Source: Nomia melanderi (lineage: Eukaryota > Arthropoda > Insecta > Hymenoptera > Halictidae). From it: a stretch of DNA of 64,000 nt. Positions 1 to 12,813 of the stretch are shown here, one piece after another. The DNA is taken from contig NC_135010.1 in the NCBI RefSeq assembly GCF_051020985.1, forward strand, positions 8,740,001 through 8,804,000. The letters are read 5' to 3'. The notes under the pieces were generated by a model that ran no database searches, had not been told where the DNA came from, and was given only the letters and a program-made list of their open reading frames with translations. The position numbers were made by a program, and so were the translations under genes. The first letter of the stretch is position 1. Each line of letters begins with the position of its first letter.

Positions 1-540
1 GAACGGAATCATGAAACTCGTGAAATCGCCGGACTATCCGCGAACTTTCATCTTTTGTTCGCCGCAGCTGATTGAGGAAATCTCACGAACGCGGTAATGA
101 CTTCGCGCCATTCGTATAAGAAGCAATTCGAAGGTTTCTAGTCAAATAGGACTAATACAGGAACATGGAATTTTTCAAATTACGTTATGAATTTATTAAA
201 CATATTTCTACGTATCTCCTAATCGATTTATCTCTCGATTACAAACAGTATTGTACACTCAATTGAAAATAATTAAGAACTTACTACTCTCAAACGTTAA
301 GTATCCACATAAACTCATCATACTCTGTCCACAAATGAACACCTCGAAACAATTACAAATTCCACCACAAGGAGGGACACGTTTATCTATCATCGAACAC
401 CGAGAGAAATTAAACTACGGACTATTTGAAAAGTTTTAAAAAAATTCGAAAACTAATGTCAGTCACTTCAACCGCTGAACAATTCACGAAGTTCACGACG
501 GGGTTATTTAAATACTGGAGAATCCCGAAGGTAATCACGG
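1..540. other. non-coding, mixed then AT-rich
   Basis: I see no gene here. The first 120 bases are moderately GC-rich, and the rest falls to an AT-rich valley with short unrelated open frames. The left end carries one copy of a direct repeat whose second copy lies at about 545-595. Confidence 0.6.
19..60 (+). repeat. direct repeat, copy 1 of 2
   Basis: The 20-mer cgaactttcatcttttgttc at 41-60 recurs exactly at 576-595. The 10-mer cgtgaaatcg also occurs upstream of both copies (19-28 and 545-554), with a 9-base spacing difference between copies. This looks like an old local duplication about 530 bp apart rather than chance. I do not recognise it as part of a known element. Confidence 0.6.
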
Positions 541-1640
541 AACACGTGAAATCGTCGTGGCACGGCCGACCGCGACGAACTTTCATCTTTTGTTCCCTCG
601 GGGCGGAGAAGAAGAAAGGCGTCGGGAGGCGATATGTCGAACGCGTCGGGCCCCGGGACCCGCGCCCGTGAAAATCAATTGATATGTGTCACGTTGCTCC
701 GAAAGCTTCCTTGAAAACGCACCGGATGCGCGAGGGGGTTCGTGGCCGACAGGCATTGTCTCGGGGCTCCCTTCTTTCATCCGACCGACATGTCGAATGC
801 TGGATGCATATCAATTTATGCCCCATCTCAGAATTCACTCTCCGCGCGGCGTAGACCCTCTTTCTCTCTTCCTTTCTCCTGCCTTTTCGTACTCCCGGCG
901 CCTGCCTGCTTGACGTCCGGCGAGGCATTTCCTTTCGACAGCACGTATGTTCTTGCGATTCCCCGTGCACCGTCTCCGCGTCGCAAGTAAATCGGTTCTA
1001 GAGATTCCCCGAACGAAACCATCATTCCCGTCGCCCAATACCACCGCGCCGGGACATCATCGATTCACCCGACGACGGAAATCCCTGACGATACCCCAGG
1101 CGAAATCATCGCGTTGCTATGGCACGTCCCGTAGCTGCCGATGGAGGACTCCTTCGGATGAAATTTTTCATGCATATTATTATTTCATGCTGTTATTCCT
1201 CGTGGAGGCTCTGGCGAAAGTTCTGCATACCCAAATAGACTACAATATCTTGTACGAACCGATCGTAAAGCGACGACGATCACTTTCTTATTTCTCCATC
1301 CTTGATAGAATTGTCGCGTCGCTGAAAGAAAAATAACTGCTTTCGCCGTTTTAATATTTTCTATTCAGACATTTTAGCAAAGTCCTCATTTACTATCATT
1401 CATTTCATAAAAGCAAACGATAAGTCTCATCCGAGATGTTCATCCAATAACAACTGCGCCCTATGATTCTATAGTCCACAGATTCTAAACGAAGTTCCTC
1501 GTTCGATTCAGACGAAACAAACTCCAACAGCGCAACGCATCTACACCTTCATCTCCCACAATTTCCTACATCTCTCAGTATCATACTCGAATCATCCCCC
1601 GGCACCGCAAAACACAAGGTACCACCAGCGCAAAAAGAGA
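541..1640. other. GC-rich island followed by C/A-rich ramp
   Basis: A GC-rich island occupies about 541-1150. From about 1380 to 1640 the + strand becomes A/C-rich with few G before the next island begins. The overlapping frames (for example 947-1336 plus and 689-970 minus) lie on both strands and have no recognisable domain, so I call no gene. Confidence 0.6.
545..595 (+). repeat. direct repeat, copy 2 of 2
   Basis: This is the second copy of the repeat at 19-60. The right 20 bases are identical and the left 10 bases are identical, with a diverged middle that carries extra GC-rich sequence. It sits at the left edge of a GC-rich island. Confidence 0.6.
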
Positions 1641-3150
1641 CGTCCGCTCGTCATGACGCGGCGATCCATCGCGCAATTAGGCGGCATGATTGATTAACGA
1701 ATCGCCGGGCGAATAATGATAGTGAAGGAGTAAAGAGAGAGAGACGGGTCCAGCGGTTGTCGGGCGGGATGAAATGCGCTGGATATCTCGGAGGAAGCAG
1801 CGAGACGGCGAAGCCAGGGGTGGGTATCACGCCGCCCCTGGCGGGTCGATCAGTATGCGTGGGAGTGCGGCTCGGTTTCGAGGACCAGGAAGTGGGTGTT
1901 GCTGCGCTCCATAATTCACGGAGCGCGCGCGTTAAAAGAGGCAGCGCGTTAACCGGCGAGCGTGGCCCGCGATCGAGGCGGACGCTCGGCTGGACGGATG
2001 AAGACGTCGGCGCTAACGTTTCAGGGGGCGCACCGTGGAAAGATACAAATGCGAGCCGCGAGGCGAGGTCGTGGAACGCCCGCGGGAAATCCTGCGAGCG
2101 AGCGAGCGCGCGCGCAATGCCTCGAACGATCTTAATAGATCCGATTTCATCGTACACTTTCGAAGATTTACCGGTGCCCCTTTTAGCTGCCATTTAACGA
2201 TCGCCGTCCGCGAGGACACCAGGTAATGGCGGCCCGGCGATATTTACAGCGTTCGTTTACGGTGGACGCCGCCGCCGCCGCCGCCGCGGTGCACGTCCCG
2301 CCGGGCATTAAAGTCTCCAGGGAGACTTTGTCGCGGCGCGTATCGCGATCGAGCTTTTCCGCGCGCTCGTGTGTACCGTTCGCCGCGCTTTCGTGCTCGC
2401 CGCGAGCTGGATCCTCGCGCAGGTAATTAGAAAAATGATGTTGAAAGGGAATCGCGATAACCGGTCGCTTCTGTGTCGACCGGTGGACGCTGATCGGTGT
2501 TGGCTCCGGAGACGGGGCAACGATTTATGCGGTTGTTACGGGGATATTCGTGATTTAAGACGCGAATTTAAAAGTGTTCCGCGCGATAACCGCGCGTTCG
2601 GATGGTGGAACGTATGGGCGGGGCGGGGGACAGCGGTGGGATCCAACCGGCGGCTATCTACCATCGTGCCGGCAACCAATTACCTTTCTTGAACCGGAAA
2701 ACGTCGGGTATTCCAGCGTGGAGAGCAGTCGAAGCCTCAAATTATAAATCAGATGATAACCCCTCGGCTCTATCGTTTTGCTGTCTCTGTTCGTTCGCCG
2801 GGTTTGGAAGCGCGATGGAGGGAGAGGGAGACAGTGCCGTTGCCGGCGGATCGTGCCGGGCTTTTAAGCTCATACATCACCGCGTGTGGGTTACGCCTCT
2901 TGTATTTGCTTAGTCGTGCGATCGGGCAGGCGCGGATAACCGCGGAGATGAAACAATTAATAACCCCCACGAAACACACCACCGTGGGCCAGATGTTCCT
3001 ACGCCCGGCGATCAGCTTCCCTTCCCCCCGCCCCTCCGGCGGCGACCGGTGCCACGTCTTCCGCCGCGCTTGTCCCGGTTACCACCACTGCTAGCACGGT
3101 GGAACGCGGTCGGGACAATAGGTCGGTGAGGCAGTAATAATTAATTGACC
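1641..3150. other. large GC-rich, CpG-rich island
   Basis: This is one of the longest islands. It is open for 180 codons on the minus strand (1651-2193) and 146 codons on the plus strand (1757-2197) at the same place, as expected from stop scarcity in CpG-rich DNA. Neither product is recognisable. A (GCC)n tract lies at 2267-2288 and a gcga/gcgc run at about 2093-2116. No promoter or exon could be supported. Confidence 0.6.
2267..2288 (+). repeat. (GCC)n microsatellite
   Basis: An uninterrupted run of about seven GCC units lies inside a GC-rich island. The surrounding frame has no recognisable protein, so I read it as a microsatellite rather than a coding polyalanine tract. Confidence 0.85.
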
Positions 3151-4480
3151 GTGAAACATCCGAATGATCCGCGTTTTTGAAAGTGGATCGGTGGAAATGG
3201 AAACGTGGTGGGATTTTTTTTTTTGGTTTCTTGGGACCTCGGTGAAGGAAAAATACAACGAAATTTTACGAAATTTATATAAATCTTATGTGTTCCTTGT
3301 CGTTGGAGATTTATTATTCATATGAGTTTCTGTGCGTTGATTATTGATTGCTTTGGCTGAAGATCATAATGTAAATCGTATGTTTGCATAGTGATTTATT
3401 CAAAAGGATGTAATTTGAGATTTTATGTTCAACAATCGGTTTTTTGTGCGTCAAGGTTTTTAGGGATAGCGTATGCAATGTTGAACAGCGCGATGTCGAT
3501 TGTAACATCTTTTTTATTAAACTGATCAAGAGTATTAGTCATTTTTGCGGTCCAGGCGCATTGTATTATCTGGAAACACGTATGTAAATGTCACTGACTT
3601 TTTGCATTACATATGTTTCTCTCCATGCAAACGAGATGGATAGTTTCCTCGAAATTGTTTGAGATTTAAATTAATCGGGACAAACAGATAATGTCCGGGG
3701 AATATGAAAATATGAATTCGAGGACCCGATCGCGAACGATCGTGATAATATCTGCGGAGAGAAATTTTACGTTGCATTCTGATAGGAACTTTCACTGTGC
3801 CGTGTAATCCTGCAGCGTTACATGTCAACAGTTCGCATGGAATTTTAGGCTGGAGTCACTTTCGCGTTATCCCACGTCAATGCCGCGTACCTTGTCGTAG
3901 TTGTATTGTGCTCCGGGCGACACGGCAAGTAGATAAACAACCGGACTGGAACTAGCAATTACGCATTTGTTGCGGATGGTATCGTGGATCTTCGAGTCTT
4001 TCCAGCAGCTTTATGGTGACCTGTTCTTTTGTTGTAAGAAACACTTGTAAGAAAAGTTGCTGCCAGCGATTTCTTTACTAAAATACTCTGCAATATACCA
4101 GTGCGTTAACAAATCATAAGTTCATAATTATAATACAACCTAACAAATTACTTGTTCTAAAGCAATTTACCTAGAAATCTTATAAATTCCAATAATCATT
4201 TCCTTCGCTCGAAGTTGAATGGAATTAACAGAATATACAAGTATTCTCCTATTTACATTCCTCTATCCATCGAATAACGCACGAAATTTATTAACTTCAG
4301 CATTTCCATTTCACCGTATTATCAGTCAGACATATTCACCGTGCAATTTGAATATTATATGCATGGCGCTCGCAAATGATAGTGTTTAAAATATTTTGTT
4401 TTTGGAATAGCATGTAATTCCTAGAAATTACGTAAAGATAATAGTAGAATGGGAAGAACAAGGTGAGGACTGGGATATGG
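3151..4480. other. AT-rich valley with skew switch
   Basis: No gene is seen. The left part (about 3100-3540) is G/T-rich on the + strand and includes an 11-base T run near 3214-3224. The right part (about 4060-4330) is A/C-rich. A weaker GC segment lies at about 3600-4000. Confidence 0.6.
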
Positions 4481-5430
4481 TAATGGCCGGAAAGTTTACT
4501 GTATCGGGATCGTTCCCGCGAGGACGTAATAGCAGCTCCTTCGGGACACCAAGAATTGCCAGGTTGCGCGAAGAAACACGCGATATACAACCAGCTGAAA
4601 AATTGCGATACCGCGGGCTATATCTCAGCGGTCTGCATGGGATATCTTAATTATCGGGCAAAAATTAATTACCGCAACGCCCACCGCGTCGGTGCACTCG
4701 AACGAAGACGGCGGCGGCGGCGGCGGCGGCGGAGACTCCCGTAGGGCATTCGTGGGAGTAGAGCGACTCGACTGGCCGCCGCAACGTGCAGTGCCACGAA
4801 ATTTTGTCGGGCCATCCGTCTTGCCAATTTTTTTTCACTTCCCGCATCGATCCCGTTGAACGTTTTACTCGATTACCGGGCAACTCCGACTTTCGAATTC
4901 AACCATGAAATATTCGTAATCCTCGATCTCTCTTCGGCTTATTCACGGTGATTACCGGCTGACAGGTTTTTTTTAAATATCATTTATTAATCAAGACCTA
5001 GAAACTCGGCTGCAATTTAACGACTCATCGTGTAACACGCGGCACGGCGGTCGGCGTAAAACTCAATTATGTAAAAATCACCGAGTCATGATTAATACGC
5101 GGTGAAATTAGGCACAAAGGACGAATAAAGCGTGTTTCGTTGCAATTCGGAATTGGAATTTAATGTCTGGAAGTGTTACGTGGATCTGACAGTAATTGGG
5201 TTTTTGCTGCTTGTCTCATCTGTTAGTTGGTATTAGTATTGTCTCATAACACTCGAAGATAAATTGATAACAAGCGAAAACGGATTTGCCAATAACACGC
5301 GGTTTCTATAAATTAAACTCTATCCGTCCTTCTCCCCTTATCAAGAATATTAACGAAAATTCTCTTCCTCCTTCCTCCGAGTGCCATCACCATCTCTTAA
5401 ACCCATTCCGGAAACAGATCGAGGAACTCC
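4481..5430. other. small GC island and AT valley
   Basis: The island at about 4490-4880 contains a (CGG)n run. The valley after it is G/T-rich until about 5250 and then C-rich and pyrimidine-rich until about 5420. No gene is recognisable. Confidence 0.6.
4709..4732 (+). repeat. (CGG)8 microsatellite
   Basis: Eight perfect CGG units are seen. Read in frame this gives polyarginine at the end of a short plus-strand frame, and the other strand gives polyalanine. Neither frame has other protein-like character. Confidence 0.9.
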
Positions 5431-6310
5431 TTGCATCCAGGATATCTTCTAATTACAGTGCCGTGCTTTCCAACAGCGAACACCGGTATCAGCGATCTCA
5501 GGGAAACCCGGTAAAAGCCGCGCCATATGAATGGCTGATAAAATTCCGTGTCCTTTAGCGGCTGTGCCATCGAATAGAACCTGCCCAGTCCTCTCCGCGT
5601 TTCTTCCCTCTCTCTCCGATAGCCTAGCGGCGGGCATAGCGCAGATTCATTTCCAGATCCTCGCATTCGTATGCCTGTGACCCGTATCGGGGTATATCGT
5701 ATCGGTGAAACGCACGAGAATTATTATACAGGTTCGGAGGCGGTCGTTTGCCAGCCGGGGCGTTCGTGGAAGCGTATCAGCGACGGACCGGCACGAACGG
5801 GAGAGTAACACGAGTAATTTCAGCGATGGAAACGGGGCCCGGCACGGTCCCGGGTGGTGTGGGAGTCTCGGCTGTTTGGGTTCAAAGGTTCGCGATTATA
5901 ACATTCCGGGCATGCCGTTTCGTGTGCATCAATTCGGTACGCCAGTTCCCTCTTTGCGGAGTTCACAGCCCCGCGCGCACGAGCGAGGAGAGGATTCTCG
6001 CTCGCCTCGCTCCGGCTTTTGCCTCCGTGCTCCCCCTTTTCCCTCTTGTTTCGCTGGACATGCGGCCCCGTTCCGAACGAGAACTTCCCCGGCTGAGCGT
6101 CACGCCGCTCCGACGCGAAAACGGAGTGGGATGATCCTTTCCTGGAAGGACCTGCTACCCGGGAATCGGTTAACGCTTCGTCTTCGCCGCTCCCTTTTCG
6201 ACAGTTTCGTCGAGTTACATCCTGCGTTATCCGATAACGCGATTCCGCGAGGATTTGCTTTGTTTACGCGATCGCTGGGATTGTTTTGTACGAGTTGGGT
6301 GAAATGTGGT
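5431..6310. other. GC-rich island with long spurious frames
   Basis: The window's longest open frame (5705-6325 plus, 206 codons) lies here, overlapped by a second plus frame of 128 codons (5748-6134). The predicted product is Arg/Ser/Pro-rich with no domain, signal or repeat I can recognise. Two long same-strand frames in CpG-rich DNA point to stop scarcity rather than coding. I do not call a gene. Confidence 0.55.
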
Positions 6311-8110
6311 TTGATTGGACATTGAGGTGAATGTGGAAGAGGTAGTGATTTGAAACAGAATTTGATATTGGATGAATTATTCCAAGTATTCACTATTACT
6401 ATGTATAGTTGTGCGACTTATTCTTGGTTATAGATAAGATTAAAGTGGGCTTAGAATTCTACGGTTTGGAACTTTGTGACACGTTTACTTTTTAGCGAAG
6501 TTATGTTCCATCATATTTCTATATTTTCAGAGGGAACAATCGGAAATCCTAAGACGACGGTCGTAGATCAATATTCATATAATAATTTATGATATCGTTA
6601 CTTCGGAATGATCTTAATCAGTGAAATATTCAGCGGACAACGGTGGTACGTATTGGTTAGAAAATATCACATTGCTTACGTCTGTTGCTAGGAAGGAATT
6701 CTTTCCTCCGAATATTATTGTACCACTATTCCCCAGTGCTCCTGGACGGATAAACATAACCATGTAATCTCTCGGTGAACTTCTATCTACATGAATCAAG
6801 ATTTCCTAGTTCCCTTCTAGTTTATTTTCGCGTGTCCGCCATTGTTCGGAGGATCGATTCGATCGGCGCTCGCGCCGAATGATAACGGTGCTCCATAAGG
6901 TAACCTATTTCCATCAAATTTTACGCGTTGACGCGAATCCCGATGGCTGAATAGCGACAACGTTGACCGCTAGCGTTGACCTCGCCGGCGAACCGCTTAA
7001 GTTACATGGCCGACAAAACGCGACGGGACAATGGAGCGATAAAGCCGTTGGTTAAAAAGCGACAGCGGCTATAAATCCACGCGTTGATCTAGTTTACAGC
7101 GTTCGTATTTCTCGGCTACATGTTCGGCTGACGTCATCTTATTGTAATCCCGACCCACGTCGGTCACGTCGGTCACCGTGGATCCGTCAAAAGTTTTGCG
7201 TCCTCGTCAAAGTAAACGACCGTGGCATGTACTCGATCTCACCGTCGACAAAGAATCGAAAGGTGCAGGTTTTTGAAGCCGAAAGTTTTAAAATTTGAAC
7301 AGATCATTGTTATTTCAATAATTGAGGGATTAGAATAGAATTGATTAAAATTGTTATATCAGCTGATTTGATTAAGTGCAAGTATTTCCCAGGGAGGATA
7401 ACATCTGACTTGTAATTGAAGAATGCTAGGGATCAGAAGTAACTTCGTTAGATGGTTTTCATGGTGTCAAAGCAGAGACAACCCATAGTCGAGGCGAACC
7501 ACAATAACCTCAGGCGATTCTAATAAATCCCTTCACCAATTAATCCTTCCTATGACTAAACACATTCTTGGCTAATAGCTCGCTGACATAACCTTTACCA
7601 ACTCTGCCCCTTTCCTTTAAAAATGTCTCTGAACACATTCTTTGTTAACGGTGCGCCTTGGAGCAGTGTCCCGGAGTGAAAATATCTTTCACAACGAATG
7701 GTGTGCTCGACGCCAGCCGATATACCACGTAGAAAGTCGTCTTCTTTAATCACTTTCGATTAAATAACTTATAACGATAACCGCTAATTAATCGTTCTTT
7801 TTAATCGTGGCATCTTATCTTCCGCCATTACACGTTTACGTAATTTTATTAGAACCGATACCTGCAGCATTCTTGATTCACTGCAACAAGCATCGGTTCG
7901 TAAAGATGCAACTTTATTGAAAGAAACGATGGGCCTAATAAAATCTAATAAAATATTTTATGAAGTTGACAGATCATTCTAACTGTTGAGCACCCTTTAT
8001 ATACGTAACTAACTTATTTAATCAGCAATAAAACACTTCATATCAATACACTAAAAAATAACCAATAAATTGAAATAAACCTCGATCGCACCGAAAATCG
8101 AAGAAATCAC
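6311..8110. other. AT-rich valley with weak central island
   Basis: It is G/T-rich to about 6540, has a moderate GC segment at about 6820-7250 with a consensus CRE palindrome tgacgtca at 7129-7136, and becomes A/C-rich from about 7480 to 8110. No gene is seen. Confidence 0.6.
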
Positions 8111-9240
8111 CGTCAGCCGCGCTATTTCTTCCCCATTTGCAGCCCGCTAACGTGCATGACTATTCGGAGCGGAACCTCCGTCGATCCGAGACCCCTTCCA
8201 GTCGCTGGGTCTGTTCGGAGCCGCGGCGATCCAATGATGGGCGCATAAATAACGCGGAAAATGGACGACAGCGACAAAGCTGGCGCTGATTTCGCTAGTA
8301 AAGGCAACGGCGCGCGAGCGGCGAAACGGCCTACCGAGATGGATTTATGCCAGCGTCATTAGGGATTAATTATACGCCTTGTCAGCCAGCTGATGCCCGT
8401 TCTAGCGACCGGTAGATGGGGGCCCCGCGCCTCTCGCGGGTCGCTCTCTCATCGGGCGCGGAGAAAGAGGGAAGACGGACGAGAAGCAGCGCGGAGGACC
8501 GGAGACAAGGAGAGGAGAGCGACTTCCCTTGCGATGGTGCGTGGCCCATACAGTCCTATGATTTACACCTCGGCTGAATCGCGCGTACACGCGTGTATCC
8601 CGCAGAAGGAAACGATGTTGCGCCGACGCCGCCGCGCGTTTATGTTAACCTTCGACGAATCGTCGGGATGAACGATGCACGGCTCGACTCTCTTCTAACG
8701 AACGCTACGGGAATTCTGTGGGGTGTATACAACGCGCGCAAGACAAACGACTACTACCGGGCTGGATAAAATGTGATATTGAAGACGCTACCGCGGTTTC
8801 CAGCCGGTGATGAGATGGGAGCGCTCGGCTTGGGATGGTCGGAGGATTCTATTGAGTCAGTGGGGATTGGAGAGTGTTTGATGGTTTGTGATCTGTTTCG
8901 CTGCGTGTTTCATCCTCTGGAATTGGGTATCGCGGAATGGACTCGGTTATTAAATACTTCGGACATAACCACTGGAGTCTGCGAGAGTAAGATTAACAAG
9001 AAGATTGATCTACGAATCGGGAGAAATAAAATTTGCTGAATTAATTCCGTGAGGTACTAATAGAGGAATATTTATAGTTTCGTGTAGCGAAGCTACATGA
9101 ATCTTCGCGTTATAAGCTGAGACGATGTGAATACACCTTTAGCCAACTGTAGACTGCGTTATCCCGCATACCTGTTCGTGTAATTGTACAGATCTACTAT
9201 AAGTTAACGAGAACTATGCAACCTTTGAGAAGCAACTCGA
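8111..9240. other. GC island then G/T-rich valley
   Basis: The island at about 8110-8790 contains a purine-rich stretch (about 8455-8520) and opens short frames on both strands. The right flank is G/T-rich to about 9060. No gene is recognised. Confidence 0.6.
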
Positions 9241-10390
9241 TCAAATTTGCATTTTTATAGATCCACCATTTTCGAAGAAGAGAACACACGGTTTTGTGGG
9301 AAGAGAATAATGACACAACCGCAATTTCATTCGTTCTCAAGCGTGTCTCGGTGCCCGGCACGTGGAAGGACATGCGTGAGTTTCACCGAGTGTGTATTCC
9401 CATGGGGTCGCACGAGAGATTTCTGGATTACGATCCAGCCTTTTGATAGAAACTTATATGGCAAGAAAACGGATGGCGTATTCGGCATTAAGGAAGTACG
9501 TGAGTCTGGAGCGCGCGGTAGTTATGGGTGCGTTTCAGCCGGTCGGACGTGCGTCTCCCTCGGGTCCTCGCATCTTCCACGATTCCTTTCTTTTCTGGGA
9601 TTGCCTAACGTCGTCCTAAAACGGACGGCGATGCCCGCTCGCTCGTACTGGCCCGCGAAACGCACGCATAATCATACCGCGACCCGGTCAACCGGATGTT
9701 TCGCTCCCATTCGGCCGAAGAACGAATTTCATCTCCAGTCGCTTGGGATCTGTTATCGTACCATCGATGGCGACTGTTCGGAGACCCTGGGGAAACGAAA
9801 TGGTTACCAAATCGTTGCTGAAACTGCGATCTTTTATATAATGCCCACCAATTTCTGATGGTATAATGTATTGGCTGTGCAATAGATTTCAGAACTAAAT
9901 TAAGAAAGTATATTCAAAGTTATTTTAATGAGTATATACTTGATCATCCGTTAGGTGAACATTAACCTTTGCTTTTGTAATGGAAAAGGAGAAAATGAAT
10001 TCCTGAATTTTTAGTTTAGCTGTTAATGTTAACTATCGACCAATTAAATTAAACTTTCCAAATGTCTCCATAGAAACTCCAAAAGTGCATCTATTGAGAC
10101 TTCAATTGACTGATAGTTTGCATATTGCTACATCAATTTCTTTATTCCTTCAGTAATCGCTAAAGAAGAATTTTAGAAACAACTCGTTTCAGCCCTTGTC
10201 TCTTATATTCAAATAAAACCAAATCAGTACTCGACAAACCATTAAACCGCATTTATACCTAACATTCCCCTAACAAAGCTCAACAACGCAACGCGTCCGC
10301 TCAGCAACGCATTATCAACGATCGCCTTATCTCGCAAGGGCATGTTCCCAGAATCTCCCCTTGAAAAGCCAGCCAACCGAGGAAGTTTCA
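9241..10390. other. weak island containing a 203-codon open frame
   Basis: The plus frame 9247-9858 is open for 203 codons at only moderate GC content, longer than most here. I recognise no domain. The product is mixed, with no hydrophobic segment or repeat, and no splice or promoter context stands out. The frame ends as the A/C-rich valley begins (about 9850-10390). Confidence 0.45.
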
Positions 10391-12040
10391 ATTGAATCTC
10401 GTCCGGAGTTGTGGGAATGGCGGGCCGGCGATGAAAGATTTTGACGAATGCTCGCCGGTTCCCGCGGCCGGCTCGAGTTTCTCCACGCTCTCGCGAGCGT
10501 ACGTAGCGCGAGCGTGTGCTATACATTCGTCGGTAGGCTGGTCAAGATCGTAAGTAGTAAATCGTTTTCTTGCCCCACTGTTTATGCAGCGTGATTGATG
10601 AAGTTGCATTAATATTTCCGCAGCCTCGGCCTTTACTCACGGCTGCTCGCTCGGCGGCGCGCGCGGGCGAGCGAGCGTGCACGAGCGTGCACGAGCGTGC
10701 TAGGCCCCCGAGAGCATCCATACGTTACGAGCGGGCAATAAAATATGTCTCACCCGAGCAGATTTACGATTTGGCGTTGGGGATATTTCTTTGGGCATTG
10801 TGTCGATATCTTCGATCCTATTCGGCCCGTGACACGCTTTTGGCCGCGCGGAACAGAACGCCACCGGGACGAAAGGCGGGCCAAACCGAGCCGAATTTTT
10901 CCCGGATATTAATAATTAGCCACGCTCAGGAACGGACGGCGATAAATCAGTCCGTGGCGGGGCCCAGCCCCCTCGCGAGGCAAATGGGTCGTGTTCCTCT
11001 CCCTCTACCCGCGCCAAGAAACTCTGTTCTGCTCTGCTCTGCATGCATGCACAGGCGCACGGCCCCCGGAGTCAGCGGCGAACGAGCTGCAACCTGTAAT
11101 TACGCGTATTGCTCGGTCCCCCTTCTCGTCTGCTTTACTTTATATCCGGTATTGGGCTACGCGGCACCACCGCCGAAACGCCGTGGACTCGTTTCTCGGT
11201 CGGACGTTTTCGGCAGGTTCCAGTTTTCTCTTCGGCACGGTTTTTATTTTTATGTGTCGTCTTTATTATATGGCAGTGGTGGATGCGTATAATTAAGAGG
11301 ATACAGTCGTGCGACGGAAAAGTTGCGTGAACATGAAAGGAGTGTTGGTGATTACTAAACAGAGATATCGTTGTGTGATAGTTTGATTGCAGGTGTTCCA
11401 ACGTGACTGCGGTAATAGGAGGATTTTGATAAAATTTAATGGCCTGCGCGTGTCATTAGGCTGAGGACTTTATACATTTATGGGATATGAAAGCGTGTAA
11501 AGTGTTATGGTAGAAGCGACATAGTAAGGATTTGATTAAATTCTTTAATTCATTTGTAAGTTCTAGGAACGTCATCGGGAGGAGTGGTGATTTATCTAAT
11601 TGCCGGTTTTTATAAAATATCGCGGAGAAATCTGTATTTGCATAAACATCCGCGGTTGGTAATATTCCGCTGGTTTTTTCTTGGTTGCTTGTACTTAAAG
11701 ATTACTTGAATGAACTGGAAAGGAGAGTTCATTGAAATTTCATGTTTCAAGGAAATTCAAAGATTCGAGAAAAGAGGAATGCGTCAACGAGTACATCAAA
11801 TCATAAAATTCAAAGAAATTTATGCTAGATACTTATTGTTATCTCGATAATTGTACTATGATCTGAGTCTCACTCCTACATGCACTCTTTCGATACAACT
11901 ATCACCTGAATTAGACTTAATACACCGTTCCCAAATCCAAAACCATTTCTAACAAAATGAAAACTCTATATTCTCAAGAGAACCTTAAACAAACCAGTAC
12001 CGAGAAACCCCCAATTAACTCGCATAAACTGAAAGAGCAC
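10391..12040. other. GC island and skew-switching valley
   Basis: The island spans about 10390-11280 and includes a 10-bp tandem repeat. The valley then shows the skew switch clearly: 11341-11400 has 17 G and 6 C, while 11941-12000 has 4 G and 14 C. The plus frame 10570-11292 is an Arg/Ala-rich product of stop-poor DNA. Confidence 0.6.
10671..10700 (+). repeat. 10-bp tandem repeat x3
   Basis: Three head-to-tail copies of the decamer acgagcgtgc are present, the first starting with g instead of a. The run lies in a CpG-rich island and I attach no function to it. Confidence 0.8.
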
Positions 12041-12544
12041 AGCAGGATCAAACAAAACGATTCTCCGCGCCGACGAAAATCGTAACGAGCGCGGGTCGCT
12101 TAAGCGCCGCGCGCCGGTACGATCGCGATAATTCTCTCGCGCGCGCTCGCGGCGAAGATTTATACACGGCGTGACAAGTCAGCGCCGGTGTCCCGGCCGC
12201 GCTTTCACTCGAAAGAAAAGCCGGCTCCAAATCTACACGTTACGCGGCGGGGTTGACAGAGATCTACGAGCGGGCAAGCGGGCGGGCGGCCGGTGAAAGC
12301 GGAGGCGGAAGATGGCCAGGTGCCGCGGCTCGATCCGAACCGGCCGGCCGGCCAGCGAGGATCCCAGGGATTTCGGGATCACCCGGTACAGGTAGAGGAA
12401 CACGGCAGGTGTAGCCTGCAGGCGAGGAATCGCGAGGCAGCCTCGCTCGAGCGTTTGCGTGGGCGCGTTTCTCAGGGTGGCTGCGATGCGTCACACGCGA
12501 ATCGCGCGAGAAAAGAGAGTCGGAGCCGGACCAGGACTCGTAGA

Positions 12545-12591
12545 GGGGCTAGGGGACGGTGGGAGGATGATGGGCGGAGGGGGGTCGGGGG
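12545..12591 (+). other. G-quadruplex motif
   Basis: Six runs of three or more G occur in 47 bases (12545-12548, 12552-12555, 12561-12563, 12572-12574, 12579-12584, 12587-12591), with loops of 2 to 8 bases. This fits the usual G4 pattern on the + strand. Whether it folds in vivo cannot be told from sequence. Confidence 0.6.
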
Positions 12592-12813
12592 CCTGAGAGC
12601 CGGACGACGACAAGTAGAGAAGGCAAAACGGGCGAAAGATGAGGACTAGAGAAACGAGACGTGCCCGAAAGAACGAGACAAAGGGAGGAGGACGCGATCA
12701 GCCTTTTCCTCCTCCGTCTCCGGGCACCGAGAGACGGGGAAGAGCGTACAGAAACGCTGTTAGGACCTGTAGGCGAACTATGCTGGGTATCCAGGCTGAA
12801 GGTTGGGCAGGGA

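Noticed and set aside
1493..1516. B-box-like gttcgattcag
   Set aside because: It has no A box at tRNA spacing and no stem pairing, so it is probably chance.
1651..2193. 180-codon minus-strand open frame
   Set aside because: The same DNA is open for 146 codons on the plus strand. The composition reflects GC-rich DNA and there is no domain.
5705..6325. 206-codon plus-strand open frame
   Set aside because: It lies in CpG-rich DNA where stops are rare, overlaps another long plus frame, and encodes Arg/Ser/Pro-rich sequence with no recognisable domain.
7129..7136. Consensus CRE palindrome tgacgtca (also at 17336-17343)
   Set aside because: About one occurrence of an 8-base word is expected by chance in 64 kb, so two are not notable without supporting context.
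10570..11292. 240-codon plus-strand open frame
   Set aside because: Arg/Ala-rich product of a CpG-rich island that runs through a 10-bp tandem repeat. No family is recognisable.
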